NCBI GenBank assembly: GCA_039105265.1 | Contig: JAPFFF010000061.1 | Coordinates: forward strand, 496,001 to 560,000 | DNA length: 64,000 nt | DNA from: Tritrichomonas musculus | Taxonomy: Eukaryota > Parabasalia > Tritrichomonadida > Tritrichomonadidae | Reading direction: 5' to 3' | Shown here: positions 47,757 to 55,274 of the stretch, in pieces | How positions within the stretch are numbered: the stretch's first letter is position 1 | Layout of the letters: the number at the start of each line of letters is the position of its first letter | Notes under the pieces: model-generated | The model's database searches: none | The model's input: only the letters and a program-made list of their open reading frames with translations | What the model was told of the DNA's origin: nothing | Translations under genes and position numbers: made by a program

Positions 47757-49517
47757 CTATTTATTTTTATTTTTGAATAGCTCAATCATCTCATTCTTGA
47801 GCTGATAGCATTCTTCTTGTGAGCCGATTATCCTTATTTCTCGGCAGTACTTAAGAACACTGATTCTAAACTTTTGTTGTGTTCCTGGTGCAAAACCGAT
47901 CTCTGTACACCACATTTTATATGTCTCAAAGACTGTTTTTCGTGGAAAACCCTTTTTGAACTGAATCAGATTCTTCTGAATGAACATGAAATAAGGGTTC
48001 TTGAAAAAATTAATGATATCAGTCTTTTCATTCGTGAGAGGAATCACACTTGGATCAAAGAGAGATATATCATGATATCCAAAGAATGCAAGAAGATTCG
48101 AATAGAATTCTGGAGTGAACGAATCATGTAATTGGCTAAAATACTCGTGATCTCCTCTCTTCTCTGATGATGTCTCCATAACTAAAAATCTTCTATCATC
48201 TTCTTCGATTTTTAGTGGCGCAAAGTTGTTTGAGAGAAAAATAAAGTTTGCCACGTTCTGCTGAGTGAAGACATCATGGAACTTTTGGTGTATGTCGATT
48301 GAATCTTCTGTTATCAAAGTCTTCAACATTTCAGGGTCATATTTCTTATTATTGATAAAACTTTTCACTTCATTGCACACAAGGAGCATCTTGTACATGA
48401 TGCTGCTGTTAAAATCGCCAGTAATGTGTTCAAGTTTGCAATTCTTATTTGCATATGAGCCAAACAAGTTGCAAATGGTGTCAGTGAACGTGTTCTTCCC
48501 TGTGCCTTGTATACCTGTGATTATTATTGATGTCTTTGTCTTCTGGCCAACTTTCTGCACAATGAATGATATCCAATTGATAACATATTCATAGATTTCG
48601 TGTCTTTTGTTGCAGATGATTTGTTCTATGTGAGTTAAGAATGGCTGAATCAATTCCATCTTGATTTCTCTTTGAGGCACAGGGAAATATTCAAATCCTT
48701 GAAAGAAAGTGAACGCATTCTCTCTCCCAGGAAAGAATGTTAATTGTTCATACATGATAAAGTTCTTATTCATTCCTGTATTTAAGATTTTGTCAGCTGT
48801 CACTTTTCCAACATTAATCGTCATAAGTTTGTGCTTGAGTTGTTGTGCTGTTGTCATCACTAATTGTGCTCGTCTATAGGATGGATCTCTCACTTTCATC
48901 AAGATTAATGGAGGAGTGATGTCTATTTGACAAATCACTTTCTTAAGATCTGTCATGAATTCCCCTACTCTTATTATTGAACGCTCATTTATTGTGCTGA
49001 CATAATTCTTCTTTCTTATGCTCGTTAGGGTGAAATCATTGTGTGTTTCAATGTGTGCACTGTCGTCTATTTTGTTTCTGAAATAAGTTTCGAGCATATA
49101 GTGTCTTTGCCTTTGAGGGAGACAATTTAGAAAAGAGAACAGCCACTCATTACTCATTATTGGAAAATTATTTGTCCATCTGTCTGTTATAAAAGTAGGA
49201 TCATTTTCTTGTCTTTGACACCACCATTCTTTCACTATTCCAATAATAAAATCAAAAGTGTATGGTGCATAATTGGCTGAATCATAAATGAACCGTAAAT
49301 TAAATTCGATTGGAGCGATTAGAGAATAGAGGGCTAAAATGTCTTCCCTTTTGAGCTTGATTGGACTATTGTTAACCTCAAGATCGTTATCTTTGATATC
49401 TGGTTCATAAGAACTGAAAACGTTTTCGATTATAATTTGGTTTTCTGTTGGGTCATTGTACAAAAAAGGATCGATATCTTCTTCTTCGGTTAAATCGATA
49501 AATTGTGGATTTAACAT
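47757..49517 (-). CDS. Superfamily 3 (D5-like) helicase
   Basis: 586 residues from ATG 49517. N-terminal half without recognised motif, possibly a primase-related or origin-binding part. The SF3 ATPase follows: Walker A IIITGIQGTGKNTF near 330-345; Walker B region KMLLVCNEVKS near 375-387; FNSSIMYK before it; LKTLITEDSIDI; motif C NFIFLSNNFAPL near 424-436; then DDRRFLVMETSS. This is the DUF5906/D5-like helicase type used by virophages, Polinton-like viruses and NCLDV. With the separate Rep it makes a replication set in place of pPolB. Convergent with the LKxCI gene (24 bp apart). Looks whole. Confidence 0.9.
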   Translation of the reverse strand: MLNPQFIDLTEEEDIDPFLYNDPTENQIIIENVFSSYEPDIKDNDLEVNNSPIKLKREDILALYSLIAPIEFNLRFIYDSANYAPYTFDFIIGIVKEWWCQRQENDPTFITDRWTNNFPIMSNEWLFSFLNCLPQRQRHYMLETYFRNKIDDSAHIETHNDFTLTSIRKKNYVSTINERSIIRVGEFMTDLKKVICQIDITPPLILMKVRDPSYRRAQLVMTTAQQLKHKLMTINVGKVTADKILNTGMNKNFIMYEQLTFFPGRENAFTFFQGFEYFPVPQREIKMELIQPFLTHIEQIICNKRHEIYEYVINWISFIVQKVGQKTKTSIIITGIQGTGKNTFTDTICNLFGSYANKNCKLEHITGDFNSSIMYKMLLVCNEVKSFINNKKYDPEMLKTLITEDSIDIHQKFHDVFTQQNVANFIFLSNNFAPLKIEEDDRRFLVMETSSEKRGDHEYFSQLHDSFTPEFYSNLLAFFGYHDISLFDPSVIPLTNEKTDIINFFKNPYFMFIQKNLIQFKKGFPRKTVFETYKMWCTEIGFAPGTQQKFRISVLKYCREIRIIGSQEECYQLKNEMIELFKNKNK

Positions 49518-49566
49518 TTTAATGAGTGATGAGATTTTTTAATTTTTTTTCTTCTTTTCAAATTAA

Positions 49567-49803
49567 ATGGCCGGACGACTCAATTTTTCAGAATTTAATG
49601 AAACAGATATTATCAAAAAGCTCAGTCACTCAGAAAGTATTGAGAACTTGAAAAATGAAGAGCATAAAAGAGGAAGAAAACAAAAATATGCCACTGATGA
49701 AGAAAGACATGAAGCAAGAAAACAACAACAAAAAGCTTATAGAGAAAGAAAGAAAAAAGAAATAGAAGAATTAAAAGAAAAAGTTAAAGAATTTATTAAA
49801 TAA
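49567..49803 (+). CDS. Small basic bZIP-like protein, element X
   Basis: 78 residues from ATG 49567. SEFNETDIIKKL start, RGRKQKYAT (AT-hook-like), basic helix RHEARKQQQKAYRERKKKEI, short leucine-spaced tail. Homologue of the 84-residue gene at 9,504 in A. Divergent from the SF3 helicase gene, 49 bp between starts, so it could regulate that promoter (inference). TCAAAT lies just upstream. Confidence 0.65.
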   Translation: MAGRLNFSEFNETDIIKKLSHSESIENLKNEEHKRGRKQKYATDEERHEARKQQQKAYRERKKKEIEELKEKVKEFIK

Positions 49804-50065
49804 CCGTTCCATCTGCTTTTATGACTTTAATCTTTTTAATAATTATTGGCCACAAGATATCAAGGTGTTCATCGAACCATAGAATTAAAAGGACTTTATT
49901 TTTTTTGCTTTTTGATGGAATTGGAATATTGGATACAAAAGATAAGATTTTGGCCATAGAAAACAATTGATTAAAATTGATTTTAGGTCCATACCTTTCT
50001 GTTAATTTTTTCCAGGCCATACAAGAATAAGGACCGAAATCAGGATCTATCTCTCTCTTAGACAT
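49796..50065 (-). CDS. Unknown 89-aa protein, element X
   Basis: 89 residues from ATG 50065 (MSKREIDPDFG). CMAWKKLTERYGP, hydrophobic FSMAKILSFVSNIPIP, basic patch SKSKKNK, then VLLILWFDEHLDILWPIIIKK. Overlaps the 3' end of the bZIP-like gene by 8 bp, convergent. Not recognised. It starts 26 bp from the perfect hairpin, so an origin- or hairpin-linked role is possible but unproven. Confidence 0.5.
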   Translation of the reverse strand: MSKREIDPDFGPYSCMAWKKLTERYGPKINFNQLFSMAKILSFVSNIPIPSKSKKNKVLLILWFDEHLDILWPIIIKKIKVIKADGTVI

Positions 50066-50090
50066 TGAAATATAAAAAAATCCTTTGAAA

Positions 50091-50180
50091 AATTTTTGAA
50101 TGATTATTGAAAAATACTATGGATATTAACCATAGTAAATTATACTATCCATAGTATTTTTCAATAATCATTCAAAAATT
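50091..50180. repeat. 35-bp perfect inverted repeat (hairpin)
   Basis: Arms 50,091-50,125 and 50,146-50,180 are exact inverted copies (outer part AATTTTTGAATGATTATTG), separated by a 20-base loop that contains TTAACCATAGTAAATT. Such a long perfect stem can form a cruciform. It sits between the 89-residue gene and the palindrome cluster of X. Confidence 0.95.
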
Positions 50181-50347
50181 ATACTCTGGTTATTAACCAT
50201 AGTAAATCATTCTTTTACTCTGGTTATTAACCATAGTAAATCATTCAAATTACTTTGGCATACTCAATTTTTAATTATTATTGAAAAATATACTCTGGTT
50301 ATTAACCATAGTAAATCATGCTAAAATAATTCATATGGTTAATAACC
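50121..50347. repeat. Cluster of five GGTTATTAACC palindromes (possible replication origin)
   Basis: GGTTATTAACC, an 11-bp palindrome, occurs at 50,188, 50,222, 50,297 and, inverted, at 50,337, with a variant GGATATTAACC at 50,121. Most copies sit in a longer shared context, CTCTGGTTATTAACCATAGTA then AATCAT (given here in two parts). Spacing varies (67, 34, 75, 40 bp). The cluster lies in a gene-free stretch beside the hairpin, as Rep-binding iterons or an origin would. Function inferred. Confidence 0.85.
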
Positions 50348-50389
50348 AGAGTAATTCATTCAAAAATTATTCATTGAAAAATTCAAAGA

Positions 50390-50720
50390 TTAAGTAATTT
50401 GATTGTTTATTGATAAAGAATATAATTTAGTATAAAGCATACTTCTTTTTTTGGAATTAATATAGATTCGTTTTTTAGTAAATAGTAATTTAACCTCTTT
50501 TATTTGACCAAATCCTCTTTTTGTATAATTTGTACCAAAATACTTATTATAATTATCTCTTAATTCTATCACCTTATAATTATCATACTTTAATGATTTA
50601 TAGAATGTTAGGAACTTATCATCTATTTGAATTTTTATTTTCTCGGGTATAGGTGGCTTTTTGTTTATTTCAAACTTTGAGGGCTCTCCATCCGGACTAG
50701 ACGTATGTAAGTGTCTCTGT
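50390..50720 (-). CDS. Conserved small Maverick protein (141 aa family), cut by mariner remnant
   Basis: About 105 residues. Related to the 141-residue gene of A: FYKSLKYDNYK, NYNKYFGTNYTKRGFG, LFTKKRIYINSKKR. No ATG precedes the conserved part; the 5' end is lost where the mariner remnant begins. Gene and remnant mark the right limit of recognisable X sequence. Confidence 0.6.
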
Positions 50721-51040
50721 AATTGATTTGCAAGTGTAATTATCACCCTCCTTATTCACCGGATCTTGCTCCAAGCGATTATTTCTTTTTTGGTTATCTG
50801 AGTTTTATGCTTGAAGGTTACTTCTTTAAAACCGCAAATGAACTTTTTGATAAAGTTACAGAAATTTTGACCTCAATTCCAAATTATATGTTTAGAAATG
50901 CATATGATGAATGGCCACGAAGATTACAGTTGGTAATAGATAGAGATGGTGCATATGTGAAATAATAAATAAATATTTTTAAATAAGCTTTTATTTTTGG
51001 TATTAAAAATATATGACGAACAGACTTTTTGACCACCCTG
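50721..51040 (+). mobile_element. Mariner transposon, 3' remnant
   Basis: Frame encodes the C-terminal end of a mariner transposase: HPPYSPDLAPSDYFFFGYL (the third catalytic Asp region), then EGYFFKTANELFDKV and YDEWPRRLQLVIDRDGAYV. The 3' end shows the terminal repeat: read from the end, CAGGGTGGTCAAAAAGTCTG, followed outside by TA at 51,041. The 5' half is absent; the left limit is only approximate. Likely of the Tvmar type known in T. vaginalis. It lies exactly between the cut gene of X and the cut fibre-like gene of Y. Confidence 0.85.
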
Positions 51041-52624
51041 TATATCACAAATTTGGATGGAGATTTATGCAACATATTAAAGAAATCATCTCTTTTTGTG
51101 AAAGGCTCTTGTAATAATGAAGATATTTCAGGAGAATATTTGTATGATAGTGAAGAACTTGAATATTATCATTACAAGAAAGGCGAAAATACTTTTTCTA
51201 TATACTTTTTCTATTACGGTGGAACATTCAGATATAATGGAAATTATGTTGTGGACCTAGAGTCTGTAAGTTATTCATACGAACCTGAAGTTTATGACGA
51301 ATATTGTATTCCAAACATAAATTTCGTAAAAAATAATTTTGCTCAGAAAAGTGAATTGACCCGTGCTATTGAGCAAGTGAAGAGTGAAATTCCTGAAATT
51401 ATTGAGGGACAAACAACAATTCAATTCAAAATTGAAAATAATACAATTCCTGATTTGGATTACGACAAATATCATGAAATGATTGAGCTATATGGACTGG
51501 ATATTGTTTCATCAAACAATTTTTATACGGCTCATTATGTTCATGTAGATTATTCGTACAATGACGATGATGATGATCAACCCTCTCAGATAATGCGTAT
51601 GGAAGGAAGTAGTTCTGGTCTTTGGATTCTGTATCACAGCCATGAATTAATCAATCCAGGAACTGGTGAAACACCGGAAATTTTATCATGTTCAATAACC
51701 AAAAATATCGAACCAACAGACAAAAACGCTTATTCGGCAAGATATGTGTCGAACACTTTTGCTTTGAAAACAGATATTCCAGAACCTGTCGATTTGTCAA
51801 ATTATGAAACAAAAACAACAGCAGAAAGAAAATACGCATTAAAAACAGAAATTCCAGAACCTGTCGATTTGACTAAATATGTAGCAAAAAATGATGATGG
51901 TTCATTATCGGTTAATAGTACCGAAAGTAATATTGCAAATTTCTTTAGTTCTATTGATGCTAATACTCTTGCTTTAATTACTTTTGGATATGATAGTAAA
52001 TATAATTCTGTCTTTATGTATAGGTCTTCAAAAGCTGCTGATACTGGCGAAGTATTTATATATGTTGACGGTCATAGATTTCAGTCATTTCACATGTTTG
52101 GTTCTGCAAGAAATACAACAATTGATTCAAATTTATATGTTTCTGGCAAAATATCATCAAACGGCTCAAATACAATTACTCATTATGCCCCGATAGAAGC
52201 GGGCGAAGAAATATCGGACTATAAGATTGGAAAACCGGTATTTTTATCAGGCCATGTGTATCGTAGAGACCCCCACAGCCTTGCTGAGTCCAGTGAAACT
52301 GGCCAAAAAAATATGTTCGTCAGTTCGACAGCAGAAGACACCACAGACTGTATTTGCTCTGTAATCATAGACGGTTCATGGAAGGAATTTGTTGGTGTCA
52401 TTGTAGAGGTAGATTCAGAAAACGGATGCGTCAAATTCGCTACACACGGAGACTATTTATTTTATGTCGATGACGCTAATTTGTATCAAATAGGAGATGT
52501 AATTCTATATGACGGAAGGATTTTGGACGAGGATTATGCCATGACTTTAAAGATTCAACAAAGTATTGTGGGCAAAGTAAGTGCAAAAATAAACGAACAT
52601 ATATTGGCTATTTTCAAATCTTAA
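51041..52624 (+). CDS. Fibre-like protein, element Y (5' end missing)
   Basis: About 527 residues; no ATG at the start of the frame, which begins at the mariner end. Two heptad-like repeats of phage-tail-fibre style, ALKTDIPEPVDLSNY and ALKTEIPEPVDLTKY. Then beta-rich FFSSIDANTLALITFG and VYVSGKISSNG-like VSGKISSNG. The C-terminal domain has VFLSGHVYRRDP, WKEFVGVIVEVDSENG, KFATHGDYLFYVDD and IGDVILYDG, and ends HILAIFKS. The same EPVDLTQYALKSE element occurs in the Z fibre. Trimeric fibre or attachment protein inferred. Ends 4 bp inside the convergent LKxCI-family gene. Confidence 0.7.
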   Translation, partial: YITNLDGDLCNILKKSSLFVKGSCNNEDISGEYLYDSEELEYYHYKKGENTFSIYFFYYGGTFRYNGNYVVDLESVSYSYEPEVYDEYCIPNINFVKNNFAQKSELTRAIEQVKSEIPEIIEGQTTIQFKIENNTIPDLDYDKYHEMIELYGLDIVSSNNFYTAHYVHVDYSYNDDDDDQPSQIMRMEGSSSGLWILYHSHELINPGTGETPEILSCSITKNIEPTDKNAYSARYVSNTFALKTDIPEPVDLSNYETKTTAERKYALKTEIPEPVDLTKYVAKNDDGSLSVNSTESNIANFFSSIDANTLALITFGYDSKYNSVFMYRSSKAADTGEVFIYVDGHRFQSFHMFGSARNTTIDSNLYVSGKISSNGSNTITHYAPIEAGEEISDYKIGKPVFLSGHVYRRDPHSLAESSETGQKNMFVSSTAEDTTDCICSVIIDGSWKEFVGVIVEVDSENGCVKFATHGDYLFYVDDANLYQIGDVILYDGRILDEDYAMTLKIQQSIVGKVSAKINEHILAIFKS

Positions 52625-53127
52625 ATACATATTTTGAGTGATACGCCATATTTTATGAACTGTGAGTAAATGTCGTTGTAGGCATATTTCATGTCTTCTG
52701 TCTTGTTGTTTTTCGTTATGAGAATTTTCGAAATATATATCAATTTATCGCAGCTACAACAGGAATTACAGGCGATATCTTCGTCCAATACTAATTCGAC
52801 TTTATCTGCGTCGGTCAAGAGTTTATTCATATTCATGAGAGATGTGGTATTACAAACGAGATAAGCATTCACTTTTAGTGGATTGTCCTCATAGACAGAA
52901 ACGAGCATTTCGAGGAATTTATTTTTTTGCTCAAGGGAGTCAAGCTGATTGTAGTTCTTTAAATCAGACAGCGAATTGGAACGAGAGACTGTTTTTGAGG
53001 CGTTAAGTTGAGGGACATTAGGGTAAGTTATTTGGATATTGGTATTCTGTTCTTGCGAAATTGATGTATTGTTCTTGCTTTTTACTTCTGATGACAGTAT
53101 ACGAGCTTGTCGGAGAGTTCCAGACAT
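52621..53127 (-). CDS. Conserved Maverick small protein (LKxCI family), element Y
   Basis: 168 residues from ATG 53127. N-terminus RQARILSSEV with QEQNTNIQI, middle KNKFLEMLVSVYEDNPLKV, core VELVLDEDIACNSCCSC and end SLKICI. Closest to the W copy. The cysteine-rich core has four Cys within eight residues, which would suit metal binding. Lies beside a fibre gene here rather than a capsid gene. Confidence 0.75.
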   Translation of the reverse strand: MSGTLRQARILSSEVKSKNNTSISQEQNTNIQITYPNVPQLNASKTVSRSNSLSDLKNYNQLDSLEQKNKFLEMLVSVYEDNPLKVNAYLVCNTTSLMNMNKLLTDADKVELVLDEDIACNSCCSCDKLIYISKILITKNNKTEDMKYAYNDIYSQFIKYGVSLKICI

Positions 53128-53148
53128 TATTTGAATAACAAAAAATTT

Positions 53149-53388
53149 TCAGGAGTAAAGATTGCTAACAGCTCTATTCAACAGATTTCTTACCTTCATA
53201 TCTCTGTCATATTTTCGTTGAATCTTCTCTCTTTTTGCTATTTTTTTGGGGTCCGTGGGAGGTGTTTGGTTCAATATCCTTCGATAATATTGAAGACGAG
53301 ATTTCAGTTGTTTCAGAGTAGGAGTGGCGAAAGTTTTTCTACCGTTCCAGTTTTTGAGAGGGAGGAGAGTGGGTTGTTCTTGAGACAT
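53149..53388 (-). CDS. Small basic protein, 79 aa
   Basis: 79 residues from ATG 53388. KNWNGRKTFATPTLKQLKSR, PPTDPKKIAKREKIQRKYDR, end NRAVSNLYS. Very basic; probably binds nucleic acid or the inner capsid. No family recognised. Starts 18 bp from the divergent 205-residue gene. Confidence 0.5.
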   Translation of the reverse strand: MSQEQPTLLPLKNWNGRKTFATPTLKQLKSRLQYYRRILNQTPPTDPKKIAKREKIQRKYDRDMKVRNLLNRAVSNLYS

Positions 53389-53405
53389 TTTCTACCAAAT
53401 AAAAA

Positions 53406-54023
53406 ATGAATACAAGTAATTTACTTTACAATAATTCGGATAAAATAATAAATCATATCATATCGGAAACAAACTTGCCGATAGACGATTTGTTGAGAGG
53501 CAATGATGGGGATGTCCTGAATACCAGCAATAAAATCCGGATATTTTGTAGATGCCTTTCTGACCCTCAACAAAAAGTAAATTATAAAGCTGAGAGGATA
53601 CTGGAATGGCTAGGAAATCAGAAAATAGACTCTTTGGACGACTATTTGGACTATATGGACGATGATTCTTATTGCTTCAATCATGGGAGAAAATTTACTT
53701 ATAACCACGCTTTTACTCGAACAGACATTCAACACGTAAATAATTTCTTGAGAATCAACCAAGACAGAATCGATAGATTGCTTTTTGAAAGGATAGAACA
53801 ACTAAAAGAAGGCATCAAAAGAGTCAATGAATCCAGATATAAAGATGCTTGCGAAAGAGCCAAAGAAGAATTGTTCAGACAAAAATTGACCAACAAAAAC
53901 AAGCCACAATTTGGTGCTGTCAGAGATTTTATTCAGCAAAATGGAGGGAATAAACACATATATCTCTTTGAAGATACGCCCAGAGTTTATACAAGAATTG
54001 TGATTCAAGATGATGATATTTGA
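53406..54023 (+). CDS. Unknown 205-aa protein upstream of integrase
   Basis: 205 residues from ATG 53406. Helical, charged. Landmarks: HIISETNLPIDDLLRG, FCRCLSDPQQKVNY, YCFNHGRKFTYNHAF (His/Cys-containing) and KYKDACERAKEE-like DACERAKEELFRQ. Immediately upstream of the integrase in the same direction and probably functionally linked to it, for example as an N-terminal domain-like partner. Not recognised. Confidence 0.5.
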   Translation: MNTSNLLYNNSDKIINHIISETNLPIDDLLRGNDGDVLNTSNKIRIFCRCLSDPQQKVNYKAERILEWLGNQKIDSLDDYLDYMDDDSYCFNHGRKFTYNHAFTRTDIQHVNNFLRINQDRIDRLLFERIEQLKEGIKRVNESRYKDACERAKEELFRQKLTNKNKPQFGAVRDFIQQNGGNKHIYLFEDTPRVYTRIVIQDDDI

Positions 54024-54098
54024 CACATTTATGACGAATTTATTGAGGAATGGGAAAAGAGACAAAGACCTAAAAGACCTGTTTTGAGAGACAGTTTT

Positions 54099-55274
54099 AT
54101 GGATAAATTGAACGAATTTGTTGTTTATAATCATGAGAGACTGTTAGATAAAGAGGAATTCAATAGAGTCAGTAGTAATTGGGGAGAGAGTAGATTATCC
54201 GAAGAGGAGAGATACAATAGATACGTCAATAAATTTTATTTCCAGCCAACGACATATTCAACTTATGAAATTCCTCAGGAGCAAAATATTATTGGGTTCA
54301 AAACAGAGAGTAAAATAAGAGCTTTGAAGAGTTTGTTTCCCGACAGACAGGTCAAAATAGTCGAGAATACATCATACTTTCCGCTGAAAAAGAACGCCAA
54401 ATTATATCAGCTCCATAAAGTTTCGTCAAGAAATTCCTATATTATTGATTTAATGTTTGTTGATAAATTATGTTATTTAGTCATGATAAATGTCAATACA
54501 AGGTATTTGTACGTTGAGTTGGTCAACCAGATATTGTTTGGAGAAGAGAAAGTCGAAGAAAAGCATCAGAGATTCGCGAAATATGATAAATCAGCAGATA
54601 CTTACTTGAAAACCCTCGATAAATTGCTGCAATCTGGCGTTGTAATAAAGCGATTAACATTTGATGGAGAGGGTTCTTTTAACTCAAGAAAGGCACAAAA
54701 CTATTATAGGACACATGGAATAGAATGGCAAACTGCACCAAGAATGAGAATGGGAAATTATCCAGACTTCATGAAAAAGGAGCAAAAACAGGTAAAAACA
54801 GACCCGATGCACAGTTCTTTGGGACTGATAGATAGAGTCATCAGGACACTGAGAGATATGGCATACAATATGGGAATCGGGATAATTACTCCATCAATAA
54901 TGGAAGAATTAGTGAGGCAATATAATAACGCACCTCATAAAACACTCTCAAAATATGCCAGGAAAAGCGCCAGTCTTGCTGGAGTCTCCTATGGAGCCGT
55001 TTCTCCAAAGATGGTTCATGAAGATAAAGAACTGGAATCGTTGATTGTGATGAATATTTGTAAAGAGAATTATGACATAATGACGAGTAAAGGATTCTAT
55101 TTGCCAAAAGGAATGTCAGTAAAATTGTATAACGAAAAGGATGGAATGATGAAGAGAAGGTCCAATGTACAGCCAGGAAAATATCAAGTTGTTGGGTTCA
55201 AGAATGGTTTGTATGAAGTTAAGGGACAAAAAAATACGAGACAATTAGTACCGCGCTTTAAATTGGATTATTAA
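54099..55274 (+). CDS. Retroviral-type integrase, element Y
   Basis: 391 residues from ATG 54099 (MDKLNEF). RNase-H-fold core: SYIIDLMFVDKLCYLVMINV with the first Asp near residue 116, then KRLTFDGEGSFNS with the second Asp near 189 and HSSLGLIDRVIRTLRDMA. QYNNAPHKTLS follows, a typical integrase end of core, then an SH3-like C-terminal domain (KLYNEKDGMMKRR, PGKYQVVGF). Maverick c-integrase without clear chromodomain, unlike the X integrase. Its 3' end overlaps the convergent pPolB gene by 17 bp. Confidence 0.85.
   Translation: MDKLNEFVVYNHERLLDKEEFNRVSSNWGESRLSEEERYNRYVNKFYFQPTTYSTYEIPQEQNIIGFKTESKIRALKSLFPDRQVKIVENTSYFPLKKNAKLYQLHKVSSRNSYIIDLMFVDKLCYLVMINVNTRYLYVELVNQILFGEEKVEEKHQRFAKYDKSADTYLKTLDKLLQSGVVIKRLTFDGEGSFNSRKAQNYYRTHGIEWQTAPRMRMGNYPDFMKKEQKQVKTDPMHSSLGLIDRVIRTLRDMAYNMGIGIITPSIMEELVRQYNNAPHKTLSKYARKSASLAGVSYGAVSPKMVHEDKELESLIVMNICKENYDIMTSKGFYLPKGMSVKLYNEKDGMMKRRSNVQPGKYQVVGFKNGLYEVKGQKNTRQLVPRFKLDY

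Larger units (their letters stand above)
37579..50720. mobile_element. Maverick-like element X with Rep and SF3 helicase, left end and body
   Basis: The left terminus AGTAGTATACGTTAGGCT at 37,579 resembles the ends of Z and Y. Gene row: HUH Rep, HNH, protease, 122-aa, minor-capsid-like, integrase, packaging ATPase, 132-aa, 160-aa, major capsid, 143-aa, 241-aa (minus), LKxCI family, SF3 helicase (minus), bZIP-like, 89-aa (minus), palindrome cluster and a cut 118-aa gene (minus). No pPolB. All core virion genes have long open frames, so this copy looks young and nearly whole apart from its right end, which is replaced at a mariner remnant near 50.72 kb. Confidence 0.85.

Noticed and set aside
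50121-50347. Exact CRESS nonanucleotide origin
   Set aside because: TTATTAAC is similar to but does not match the TATTAC-ending nonamer, so only a general origin candidate is claimed.
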